Source: Romanomermis culicivorax
Taxonomy: Eukaryota; Nematoda; Enoplea; Mermithida; Mermithidae
Direction of reading: 5' to 3'
Assembly (NCBI GenBank): GCA_963922205.1
Contig: CAWUHX010000357.1
Coordinates: 1-64,000 of the forward strand
DNA length: 64,000 nucleotides
The notes below the pieces were generated by a model. The model was not told the origin of the DNA. It made no database searches and saw nothing but the letters and a program-made list of their open reading frames with translations. Of this stretch, positions 22,380-34,000 are shown piece by piece. Both the position numbers and the translations under genes were made by a program. Every line of letters begins with the position of its first letter. Position 1 is the first letter of the stretch.

Positions 22380-24411
22380 TCTACGCTTGAAGAATGCCTT
22401 TTTTATGGGCCCTTAATAAAATTTTTTATTTTTGTATGTAAACAGTACTCCACAAACATAATTTTGGTGCCAGTTTATGAAATTCTTTTGCTATTAGCAG
22501 GGTGTCCGGCAACCTAGAAAACCTGGAAAAGCCAGGGTAAAAGTTTGTTCCTGGAAAACCTGGAAAAAGCAGAGAATTTCGATTTAGATTGTTATGATGT
22601 AGTTGTTTTTATCCCAAGATAAGCCCGAATTATTGCATGAGAAGCCAATTTTCATTTTAAAAGTTCAAAACCTCAAAATTTCCCCTGCGCTTCGCACCGG
22701 TTTTAAGCATTAGTATCGTTATTCATCTGGTTTTAGCTAAAGTGCACATAGGAATCATTATTCAATTAACAGTTTTAGTGCATCTGTAGATCCGTTTGGT
22801 CTCTTATTAATATTCAATGCTTTTTGAGTAGTAATTAGGACTTCAACTTTTCTGCTTATATTATTATGTTTGTCAACTCAATGATTGCTATAACATTATC
22901 ATTAATGAATACAAAGGAACATTGTGGAAGCGTACTTTTAGTTACAATGTCCAGATACTCAGAGCTAGTAATGCAATGAGATTTACTGTTCTGATCAAAG
23001 AACAGCTAAAGCATAATACTTCTATCAGAGATGCTTTGAATGAAATTAATTATTTTGTACACGATGAAATCGAAACGAATTTCAGGAAATTCTATTTTTC
23101 TTGGGTTTGAAAATTTTCCATGTTAAACTCCATTCAATTTGAAGTGATCGATGCAGCGAGGTCACAGCCAAACTTTTAATCAAAATTATCGAAGGCTCGT
23201 TTACTCTAATTAATAAACTTTTCCTTCATGATGCAGACACTTTGTTGACCATTCTTCTCAATTTTTCGGTACCACTTTTAGTTTCAAGTTGTTTCCTGAT
23301 CTGGTGGTCGACTGCATGATAGCGCAGAAGTCATCCAACTTCAAATCAGTTTTTTTAAAAGATATTTTATATAACATGGCAATATGATTTAGGACCCTCC
23401 TTTTTTCAAAGGTATCGAGTTTCAGAATAGCGATTCTCCCAGGATAACAATAATCCAGGAAGCTTATGATACACTTTGAGACAAATTTTTGTAGTTTGTC
23501 AACCGTTAGGTAATGACAGATTTGATTGATATTCTAATGACCATTTAGCCACTAGATTCAGATTAGATTATGTTTCAGATACATAAAAATTATGTAGAGA
23601 GGAATAAAACACCCCCTTGAGGTGCATACAGTTAATTATTCTAACTTGTTAACAAACTTTAATCATTCTATTTTCTGCACAAACAGCAGCTATATAAGCT
23701 TTTTTGAGCAAAAATGTGTTTAAGAAAAATTTTTTATATTTGGGAAAATTTTCGGAGTTTTACAGTCCACACGATGTGCATCAGAACGGACAAATTCCAC
23801 TATTTTGTAAAGCACCTGTTTTTTCCACTCCGCGCATCTTCGTGCCAAGCATGGCAAAAATAGCTACTCTCGACACAAAGAAGCCATCAAACAGTTGAAA
23901 CGTATATACTTAAAGAAAAATAGACACCAACTGAAACGAAAAAATGTAGAAATTAAACTGTCGAAAACTGAAGAAAATTTATTTTCGGAAAAAAATGTTG
24001 AGCTCGTGCATTGCAGAATCTAAAAAATGTTGCTGAAATGTTTTGAAATCAATTTCTTGGAATTTTTTATTATCATGTCTGCTTTATAATGTTATACATG
24101 CTTACAGTTTCTGGTTAGTACTGGGCAATGACAAAAGTTCTTGCTGGTCAAATAATCTCTACTTTTTGGTGGTTGCCTGATTTCTGAATTTTACTCGAAT
24201 TTTTCAGTCCAAAACTAACCGCTGTACACCCTGTGCCTGGCGTTTTATTAAGGTGTGTGCAGGCGTTGCATTACATACAAGTTATAAACTAATGTCGTTT
24301 ATGATGCATGAGCATAAACAGGGTTGGAAGACTGTAGTTATTCAATCGGTTCATAAATGTATTATTTTTAGTGGAATGGAATTATGCGTCGTTTTTAAAT
24401 ATTCTAAAATA
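22380..24411. other. No recognised gene
   Basis: The stretch is AT-rich. An isolated element end starts near 22500 (CAGGGTGTCCGGCAACC with CCTGGAAAACCTGGAAAA). An inverted copy of the dispersed hairpin repeat lies near 22684. GATCGATGCAGCGAGG and GAAGGCTCGTT phrases at 23150-23200 recur at 61690-61730, so a dispersed repeat is shared. I see no splice series or RNA gene. Confidence 0.4.
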
Positions 24412-24419
24412 TGTAAAGT

Positions 24420-24857
24420 CATACATGTAATGGGGGGGGGAAGTGCTATGGGAACCCCCCCAGAAATCGTCGACCATATGGCTAGCCATTGGGCGACCGC
24501 CCCCCAGGATTTATCAATCCTATGGCTAGCCATATGGTAGCCCTAGGGACTCCCATACTTTTGGTCGGAAAATATTGAAAAATGTTAATTTTTTGATGAA
24601 AAATGTCAATTTTTGAACAAAAAATGGTCAAAAACATCAATTTTCTCGGCGCTTCGAGCCATAAATACATTTTTTAATCATTTTTTAGACAAAAATTACT
24701 ATTTTTTGAACCATTTTTTGGACTTTTTTCGTTAAAAAATCGAATTTTTTTCCTTCAGAGACCCCTCCCCCCGAAATTTCGGGAAATACTGACCCCCGGC
24801 CCCAAAAAAGTGACCTAACCCCCCCCCCCCAGACCTCAGGGCTCCGTTACATGTATG
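24420..24857. mobile_element. MITE with CATACATGTAA termini (copy 2)
   Basis: CATACATGTAA at the left and its inverse at the right are flanked by an exact 8-bp duplication TGTAAAGT (24412-24419 and 24858-24865). It contains GTCGACCATATGGCTAGCC and G/C runs. The 8-bp duplication suggests hAT. It is 438 bp long and has no coding capacity. Confidence 0.8.
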
Positions 24858-24954
24858 TGTAAAGTAGTGAGTCATCTAGTACGTAAAAATGGCGCGGTGT
24901 ATAATAATTATTGGAAAAAAGAGGGCCGCTAAACCTGAGTTCGCCCAGGGCCGC

Positions 24955-25300
24955 TGAAACGACGCATCCATTGGATTCCCCCTCAGTCGAAAACCCCTTC
25001 CATCAAAAAATCATGAAAACACCCGCAATAATTTTTTTGAGTAAAGTGACCCCATTCATTGAATTCCCCCTGGTCTAAGGCTCCTTACCCCGATAAATCA
25101 CGAAAATACGCTTGTTTACACTCGATATAATTTTTTTGAGTACAGTGATGCATCCATCGGATTCCCAATGGTCGAAAACCCCTTCCTCCAAAATGTCATG
25201 GGAGTACCTTTATTTACATTAATGATGATTTTTTGTGTAAAATGACCGCGTCCATTGAATTCGCCATGACCCTTGTACCTCAAAATCCCAATAAGGCTAC
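24955..25300 (+). repeat. Tandem imperfect units of about 105-110 bp
   Basis: Units begin CATCCATTGGATTCCCC / CATTCATTGAATTCCCC / CATCCATCGGATTCCC / CGTCCATTGAATTCGCC and share ATAATTTTTTTGAGTA. About three and a half diverged units are seen. No gene. Confidence 0.6.
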
Positions 25301-25459
25301 AGGTTGAATTGAAACTGCAAAAAAGTCTGGCACGGTAGAAGTGCATTATGCTGCAAAAAAATATTTTTTTGAAGCCGTATGTATTATATAACATTGCCGA
25401 ATTTCGTGGTTCCCGTGACTTTGGACCACCATATAATTGAATTGAGGCCATATTTAAAA

Positions 25460-27119
25460 AAATAAAAAAATCGCATTTGAGATTGCACCGATGCTTTCAC
25501 CTAAGTATGGAGGTTGGATATGGCACACCCATTGCAGGGCATGGTAGAACTGGGAGCCCTCAAAAAGTGCGTTTTTTGCATGTTTTTGGGGCCCCACCGA
25601 GCAGCACTAGCAGATAGAGGCGAAATGACAAAAGACGCCCCACAGTTTGCCCTGAAATGAAAAAAACCCGAGAGGTCTAGCTCTTACTGTTTTGGCTCTA
25701 GAGGAGGGGACATGAAATTAGGGGGCCAAGTATAATATAGGTTGATGCTATCGCGCCACCTATGATTATCGTTTTGTTAAAGATTAGTTAGTCGATTCTC
25801 CCGACCTCTTGTCATTGAAAGTAGCTTAAGAATTTCGCATCGTCGCCACTATTTAAATATTTTAAATCATGAAATCTTCTATTTTGTGATTTAGAATATT
25901 TGGTTGTTATTTTATTTTTGTTTTTTTTTCACGTCGTTATATTTGCAAGAGGCATACGCGCCTCAGCCCAGGGTTTTTTTAGCGGCACACCCATTAGCAA
26001 TGTCACTAATGGCAGTTTGACTCCAATTTTATTAGGGCACAGTAGTTTATTTCTTTTTACAATAGTGATCAAGTTATTAGTGATTGTATTAAGCATTATT
26101 GAGAAATGTGTTATTGTAAACTTATTTTTTGACAGTGTTCCTTAAAACGTACCTACCTATATTCACAGGGCCGTAAATCGAGCAAAAAGAAATTTCCCAG
26201 CACCTGGCACCAAGAAAATTCTCAGGTTTTTACATTCTAAAAGGCTAGAAAATGAATCTTCATATCGATGAAAATAAATCGGAATGAAACTAATGCATCA
26301 TGCTACTGCACAGCGCCAGCAAAATTTTCGGATTTTTGTGTTCCAAAATGTTGGAAAATGTTCCCAACAATTATTCCTGGATAGAAGCCCTAAATTTACA
26401 GTCTTGTAATGATGTTTTTATCGTCTTTCAATCGCAGATTGATAATGTTAGGCTGCTGTTGTCTTAGATGATGTAACTGACCTTTCAGTTTATACAAAGG
26501 AAGTTGCAACAGTTCTGACCACAGTCTAACAAAAACACAACCACACCAAAACTCTCTCACACAGACTCTCAGATACCCTCACCAGTACTTCACTAAACCT
26601 TAGGCCCAATAACTTGGTATGTACCTTAGGAGCTCCTACCCAAGTCTCCACTCCTATTCTTAAAGTCTCTTTATCCTACACTCACAAAACAATAGAATTA
26701 CTGTTCAAATGTTGTATTGGGAAGACGAGGCAATGTCGTCAATACAAATATCAAAAATATATAAAATAAAGACAATAGATGGTGACCCTATCATTTTCTA
26801 AACTAACAAACAGAATGAAAAATATGACAAAAACTCGTGAAACAGTAGCATCACAAATCTATGTAAATTTGTCTTTTCTTTCTTGCCACTTTTCGCCGCA
26901 TCCACCACCTGCGCGCCAACACCAAAAGTTGAACATGTGCATCCACAGTAACCCTGACAGGAAGGTTCACGTTTCAAAACAATGGAAGACTCCAAACGAA
27001 GCGAAAGAATAAAGTTTTGAGAAGTGATGAAAAATTCAATTATCAGCAAATTATTGACTCTTGAGTAAAATAGTAAAAAAGGGATGCAGTAATTCAATTG
27101 ATAGGAACTGATGAAGGTT
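25460..27119. other. No recognised gene
   Basis: I see AT-rich sequence with scattered repeat pieces (GGGCCGTAAATCGAG near 26168 and CCAGCACC/CAGCGCCAGC hairpin-repeat relatives near 26200 and 26316). The open frames lack splice borders or recognisable motifs. Confidence 0.4.
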
Positions 27120-27600
27120 AATTTTTATGTGGGTGTGGAAGTATGCAGATATGCTAATGGCCGCACCTGATAGAAAGCAATGACTGTTATACTCATGACC
27201 AGCAGAAAATTTCGAGGTTTTGACCTTCTGAAATTCACCAAAATGAATCTTTTCGGTTTTGAAGTGAGAAAAAATTTTTCTTATCAGAAAAATGTCCAAA
27301 ATTTTTTTCTTATTCCGAAATTTTGTTCCCTGAAAGATCCCATCGAGGAGAAAAATGTTGCTTCAAACGAGATGAGAGAAAAACTTGTAAAGATTGATGG
27401 AAAATCTCATTTATCGGCAAAATGTTTTCTTGTAACTAACGAAGAAGAGATGAGGTACAATTCAATTGATTGAAAATGCTGAATGTTAAGTAAAAAGTGG
27501 AAGTAGATATGCTGATGGCCATGTCAAATAGAAAACAATGACTGTTATACTCATTGACCCGCATGAAGTGCTAGAAAATTTTGAGATTTTTCTCTGTGAG
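27120..27600 (+). repeat. Two direct units of the dispersed repeat
   Basis: ATGCTAATGGCCGCACCTG...AAGCAATGACTGTTATACTCA near 27150 and ATGCTGATGGCCATGTC...AACAATGACTGTTATACTCA near 27510 are diverged copies about 355 bp apart. The second ends at the target site of the outer LTR element. Confidence 0.6.
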
Positions 27601-27603
27601 AGA

Positions 27604-27757
27604 TGTTGTAGTGTGTTTTCCGCCGATTTTGTTATTATTGTCAAAGCGCGTATGAGGCCCGCAGGTGGCAAGTGTAGAGAGCAACGCGGACAACTAGCAG
27701 CCATCTTACTGTAGCCCACGTCCGTACGTGTGCGCTGTTCTCTCTCAATTATTAGTT
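27604..27757 (+). repeat. Outer element 5' LTR remnant
   Basis: These 154 bases match the start of the LTR at 49212. Similarity ends at ATTATTAGTT, where gag coding sequence begins. The promoter, R region and primer-binding site expected downstream are absent. Confidence 0.8.
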
Positions 27758-28730
27758 AGCCACAAACACGCGCTTCGCCGCACTGGCCGAGCAAATGCAA
27801 CAGTTGATTTCTACAACTGCCGCCGCAACTAATGCGCGCAATCCGCCCACACCAAGACTGCCGCCGGTGTCCACACGGTTTCACAGCGAGGAAACGCGAG
27901 ACATCTATATCCCAAACGAAACTCTCCGTGAAACTGAACCGGCTCAAGTCTTTGGCCGATTACCAAATCAAGTCAAACCTAAAGCGCCGTCCACGGACAC
28001 CCTGTACAATAACGAATTTTCCCGCGCCGCACGCGGAGACAAAGAATTACACCGTTCCGCGCTTCGAAGATGCCAACCGCCCGCGGCAAACCATTTTGGT
28101 TTCTCAGACTACCTACCGGACGATTATTATGACCATCTGCAACCTCAGTACGATATGCCCCGCACATCTCATCGCAAAGAAGATAGTCGCATCAAGACAA
28201 TAGTTGACAACATGCACCCGTTGGTCATCGACGGCGCCACGACCAATAAACGTCTGCTACGCTTCTTCATACGCCTGGAAAATGAATTCAGATACGACGC
28301 CTCCAACCATGTAAAGATGAGTGCACTATGCCGACTCACCCGCGATACGCCGAGCAACATGATCCAAGATATGACTCGGTACGAAGACGCCAAACATTTG
28401 CTCATGTTCCAATTAGCCCCAGATTGCAATCCGATGACTCTCAAGCGCGAGCTCGCATCAATCACCCCGGAAGTCGGAGAAGAACCCGCCGCGTTTTTGA
28501 GTAAGGTAATGACTTACGTACAATTATTGTATCAGCATGAAGATCAAACCTTTCGGCACAAACAAGTAATTGACACCTTTTTGACAAAAATGCCTGTTTT
28601 CTATCAATTGACAATCGGCGAACAAGCAAAAGGTTTTACAAATGTACAACAATTGGCCAATGCCGTAGCTAAAGCCTGTAGTGTCCTCAACGCAACGAAA
28701 GCCGAAATTGGAACCGCGGAAAGACCCATC
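27758..28730 (+). pseudogene. gag: Outer element gag, N-terminal part
   Basis: The frame is open from the LTR junction, with the first ATG at 27795, to the insertion point of the inner element. The part after [17 protein letters not shown] aligns closely with the capsid-like domain of the inner Gag ([33 protein letters not shown]). Gag would package element RNA. The N-terminus is truncated by the LTR-gag deletion. At 28730 the reading frame runs into the inner LTR and stops within it; the continuation lies at 38656. Confidence 0.8.
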
Positions 28731-29328
28731 TGTTGTATTTGAAAAGTTTGTATTGATCTTTGGGCGGCTCTGGCCGATTTTTGCCTCCTTGATCCGTCAG
28801 GTCGGAGGAAGGGTGTAAAATCGGCGAGGGGAATTGTTGTGCAGGAGAGATAGCCAGGGATCGACCTTAACACCAGTGCTTCCCTGCGCCTGCCCTAAAC
28901 TTCGGAATGACTCCTCACTCAGGGGCGAGAAGTCCAGTACAAGAATACTACCTGCCCAAGAAATGCCTGACTAAAACTAGCCAGACAAGGTAACACACTT
29001 TTGGACACAAATAAAACGCTTTTTCTAACTAAACATTTATTTATAGAACTTACCTAAAAATCGCCCCTTCCAAAAAATGTGACGTCTTACCAGTATAAAA
29101 ACAAGGCGAATAATGTACAGGCGAAAATTATAATTATTATATGAGAGGCGAGACGCGTGAGAATAATACATAAAAACACACTAACTAAATCACAAAATCC
29201 ATCTTCTACAGTAACCGTCGCGCTGGGCCAGGTCGGGCATGGTCGGATGTGTTGTACCTGTGGGCGTTTTTATGAATTGACAAATCTATTGGAAAATCGT
29301 GGAAAATCGGCGAAAACACACTACAACA
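28731..29328 (-). repeat. Inner element 3' LTR
   Basis: In element orientation this is the downstream LTR. It contains ATAAATAAA, a possible polyadenylation signal, and GTTTTTATACTGG upstream, a TATA-like stretch. It is bounded by CATC on the outer side and the polypurine tract on the inner side. Confidence 0.88.
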
Positions 29329-29343
29329 CCCCTCCCCCCTTGC
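29329..29343 (-). promoter_or_regulatory. Polypurine tract of the inner element
   Basis: On the minus strand GCAAGGGGGGAGGGG directly precedes the 3' LTR, the place where plus-strand DNA synthesis is primed. The outer element has AAGGGGGGATTGG at the same place. Confidence 0.8.
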
Positions 29344-31034
29344 GGTAGATCGCCTTAAGCGATCGTCAAGAAATAACCAAAACATGCAAGGGGAAGGGCT
29401 CCGCCACTACAGGCCATCACCGGGGTTGCCGAAGGGTTCTTCGGTGTCACACAGTGGGGCCAGCAGAGTTGTTGGGGTAGTTTGAGCCGATTTTGGACGG
29501 CGCGTAGGGTGAGACCTCCCGATGCGGTGCGTAATTAGTGAGGCCGTAAATTCGGCAACACTGCGACCCGTGTCAGCGTGAGGCCAGCCACTACCTTCGG
29601 GATTCGGAGAGCGAAGGTCCGACCAGTCCCGGGGAGGATGGAAGATAGCGAAAATATTAAATGGCAGGCGAAAACGACAAACTATCGGTGGCTTGCGTAG
29701 AACATTCCCGAGCCGATGAGAAAGTTGTAGCGGAAAATTGGACTGGCGATGAAAACCAAGCAGCGGTGCCACGGGAGTTAAACATCCGTAGCAGAGCCAG
29801 CCAAGTTATGTTGATCTGATGTTGTGTGGAAATCGAAAATCGAAAGTGGTAGAGCCAGCCAAGTTGAACATCATAGTTGCATGCTGCGATCGGGCGGGCG
29901 TCCATCGAAGACGGTTGATGTTGAAGGAGACGATTGATACAAAACAAATGAGCAAATGAAAGATATATACAAGTAAACAGTGAGAAATACGATTATACTA
30001 TACAGTAAACAGATGTACAATTTTTGGGGCGATTAAAAGGCTGTATTTAGATAGTGAATTTAGACCAAGAATAAGAATAGTTTTTTGAAATGAGAAGTAA
30101 ATTTTTGGGAAAACTAAACAGTGATCGGCTCCATGTTGCCGATCTCTTCTTTCGTACGGGTGTCGAGTCAAATTTCGGGTTCCCAGTGGCGGTCAACTTC
30201 ACAAAGTGGCATTCAATCAGCGGGAGATGCACGGTGAATCGAATCGATGACGTGGATATAGTAAGCAGTGACTGAGGCGGAAACCAACCGAGCTTCTCAA
30301 AAAACGATCGACGGATCACAAAGAATTGTGCTCAATAAACTGCGGTGGTTCAAATCAATGGTCGAAGTCCAAACTGTCGTAGGCGAAAGGCGGCGGGAAC
30401 AGTCAACAAAGAAGCCAAAAGCTCGAGCCAGCTCCGTAGTCATATACCAAAAGTAGAGTGCATTCGAAAAAATTAGAATAGTGGTGCGACACCATAGAAG
30501 GGGACTATGGGGCGGACTTCGCACACACTAACGGAATGAAATCTGGATTTTTGATTTGAGAATGAAAAGAAAATTTTGATGAAAATAGATGGAAAAATTG
30601 TAAAAATGATATTCTCACTCAGGCGGCCGTAACATTGAGCACTAACTTCACCAAGACTGGGGCGGTCTTGCCATTTCCAAACGTCCCACTTGAGCGAGGC
30701 GTCGAGAAGAAGGTGTAGGGCACCAGTCGAGGCAGCGGCGAACCATGGCGTTGGAAGTTGCACGAGCTAGGCCATGGGCAAAAATCGCGGCGGCTGACCA
30801 CTGATCTTCCTGTTTGCGGCTGTGGCGAGGATGAGTCGAGTGGGAACCCAAGGTTACGGGGCAAGTGAAAATTTGAAACAAAAAATCGTCTGTTGTAGGC
30901 ATCGACGTTGTGGCAGTCGGGATCGGCAAACGATTTAGGCGGCGTTGTAAAATAGAATAGAATAGAGAAAAATAAAAGGGAAAAGAAGAAAAAATCCAGA
31001 GGGTCATCCCAACCAAAAATTTTGCACTCTAAAG
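29344..31034 (-). other. Inner element 3' tail, no credible ORF
   Basis: About 1.7 kb lies between the end of pol and the polypurine tract. Its last 190 bases match the outer element tail. Otherwise open frames are short (largest about 120 codons) and show no motif. The outer element has 6 kb here, including the exonuclease protein, so this copy either lost that module or never had it. Confidence 0.6.
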
Positions 31035-34000
31035 TTAATGTTGCTGAGCGGCATCGATTTGTTGGTCGTGTGATCCACCAGCTTCGGCGTTGAAAGTGTC
31101 TCGGGCTGGGCGTGGAATGAATGGCTTCAATCGGGAAATGGCGACAAGCTGCGGTCGGCCAGGCAAATCCAAAGCATCAATCGTAACCGTGTTGTTATCA
31201 ATATTATTGACATCGGTGACGATGAATGGGCCTATAAAATCTGGTTGAATTTTGTTACCTTTTTTATTGTTGACCTAAAGGACGAGATCGTTGACACTAA
31301 TTTCTCTTTTGCGGGCTTTCTGGTCGTAGTATTTCTTGCTGGCGTCCGCGGCCTTATCGAGGTTCACTTTGATCGATTCGTACATTTTGAGCTGCGCTTG
31401 CGTCAAGATGTGCTGGTAGGCGTCGTAGTTGAGCGGTAGTGTGAGACGGCGAGCACAATCGTAGTCAAATGTAATTCGTGGTTCATAACCTCGTAATAAT
31501 TTGAACGGGGAATGGCGCGTTGCTGTATGCGGTGTTGCATTGTAGGCAAAGACGGCGTATGGTAAATAGCGTTCCCAATTGTCGGGGTCGTCGGCGGTAT
31601 ATTTCTTTAGTTGAGCAATAAGCGTTTGATTGAAGCGCTCGACCATTCCGTTGCATTGCGGGTGGTAGGCGGTCGTTTTGGCTTTTCGGACTTTCAGGAG
31701 TTCGCAAATTTCTTGCATCAATTTCGACGTAAAACATCCACCTTGATCGGAAAGAAGGACGAGGGGGCTACCATGGGCGAGGACAACATTGTTCACAAAG
31801 CATTCGACAATGGTTGATGCCTTTTGATCCGGAATGGGGTGCGCGGAAACCCATTTTGTGAAGTAGTCCTGAAAAACAATAACATAGGGGCGTTTCTCAC
31901 CTACCGGGGAAATATTGACGATGTCTGTGGCAACAATTTCAAAAGGGTGTGTTGGTTGGATCGGCAGCAGCTGGGGAGGCGGTAATCTGTGCGGCGTCGT
32001 CAATTGACAAATCTTGCAGGACTTGATCCAATCGCGGACGTTTTCTTCCATACGGGGCCACCAAAAATGAGCTTTGATGGCTGCGAGCGTGCGGTTTGAT
32101 CCTTGGTGGTTCAAAATTTTCGCGCCGTGGAATTGGTGTAACGTTTGGTCAACCAAGGATGCGGGGACGACTAGCTGCTTGACTTCTTTGATCTGGCCAT
32201 ACAAAAGTCCATCTTCTGTGAAGAAAACTGGAGGATGTTTTGCGGCGTTGCCAGTTTGGAGGGTGGCGATGATTTTGGTAATGGCGGGATCGGCGGCTTG
32301 CGCTTGTTTGACTTCCTCGTAGGAGGCGATGGTGATGGCTTCGACCGGAGGTGGCGCGTAGTCGGCGGCCAATGGCATAGAATCGGGGAGTGTGGGTTGA
32401 TTGATGGGTTTCTTTGTCATTGCACGGGTGACGGCGTTGATGTCCACGTCAATTTCTTCAGGCGACGAAGCCGCTGCTGGGAGTATATCGGGTACCGTTA
32501 GATCGGCGGCCGATAATGCACCAGCAGGGTGAAAATCTTTACGGAAAATTTTAGCAGTTAGGTTTTCGGTATTCGGGATCGGCGTTTTGTCGCGGTCGTC
32601 TTTTCTGGACAAAAAATCGGCACAGGCGTTGTCTTTACCTTTAACGTATTCTACTTTGTAGTCGTTATCTTGGAGGCTGATTGCGAAGCGTTGAAGGCGT
32701 GAGTTTCGGTGTTTTTCATCTTTGAGCCATTCGAGTGGCTTGTGGTCGGTGCGGACAATAACTTTTTGGCCATACACATAGTGGGGGTACATCCGGAAGC
32801 CGTAGACAATGGCGAGGCATTCACGCTCAGTTGTACTGTAGCGGGTTTCGGCATCGGTGAGTACGCGACTATTGTAGGCGATAACCCATTGATCGTTTCC
32901 ATTTTCCTGATACAAAATCGCTCCAATGGCAGTCGTACTGGCATCGGTCTGGAGGACAAATTGTGCTTTACCATCGTAGACTGGGTAGCGAAGGAAGGGC
33001 GATGACGTAAGGGCCGTTTTGATACCTTCAAATGCGGCGTGGTGTTCGTCCGTGGCGATGTATTGAGCGTCTTTACGTAGAAGTCTGTACAAAGGACTGG
33101 ACAATGTCGCCAAATTCGGGATAAAGCGTTTGCACCGTTGGACTAAGCCTAAAAAACTTTGCATACCTTTTTTGGTCTTCGGAAATTCATATTCGGCGAT
33201 CGCTTTGACTTTCTCCGGGTCGGCTGCAATTCCGCAGGCGCTGAGAAGATGTCCCAAAAACTTGACTTGCGGCGGCAGGAATTCACATTTGTCGGGCCGA
33301 AGCGTAAGGTTGGCAGCGCGGAGGGCGTCGAAAATGATTTGTAGATGTTCCAAATGTTCGTCGAACGAATTCGAGAAAATAATAATATCGTCAATATAAA
33401 CGAGACAAATCTTCCAAATGTACGGGCGAAGGATTCTCTCCATTAAACGTTGAAATTCGGCAGGCGCGTTTTTCAGGCCGAAGGGCAAAACTTTGAATCG
33501 AAACAAACTTTCTTGGCAAACGAAGGTTGTTTTATCGCGCGAATCGGCGTCGAGGGGTACCTGCCAGTACCCTGCTTTGAGATCCAACGTAGTGAAGAAT
33601 TTTGCCTGTCCCATCGCATCGAGATAATTGTCAATTCGCGGGATCGGGAATTTGTCGCTCGGCGTAACCTCGTTTATTCCACGGTAATCGACAACGGGTC
33701 TCCATGAGCCATCTTTTTTCTTCACAAGGAATAGCGGCGCGGCCCAGGGTGAGCGGGATTGTTCAATAAAATCGTTGTCAAGCATTTCTTGAATATGGCG
33801 GCGTACAATCGGTCTTTGCTCCATCGCGGCGCAGTAATAATGGCGGGATACGGGCTTTGCAGTGCCGGTGTCAATGCTGACGGTCAATTCGCTAGTGATA
33901 GTTGGTTTGTCGCCGGGGAGGCTGAAGACGTCTCGGTTTTGTCGAAGCATACTGAGGGCCTTTGCTTTTCGAGCGGCAGTAACGCTGGTTTTTTCGGTCA

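Noticed and set aside
22922-23110. 62-codon frame
   Set aside because: Mildly protein-like but no splice borders, motif or conserved copy could be found.
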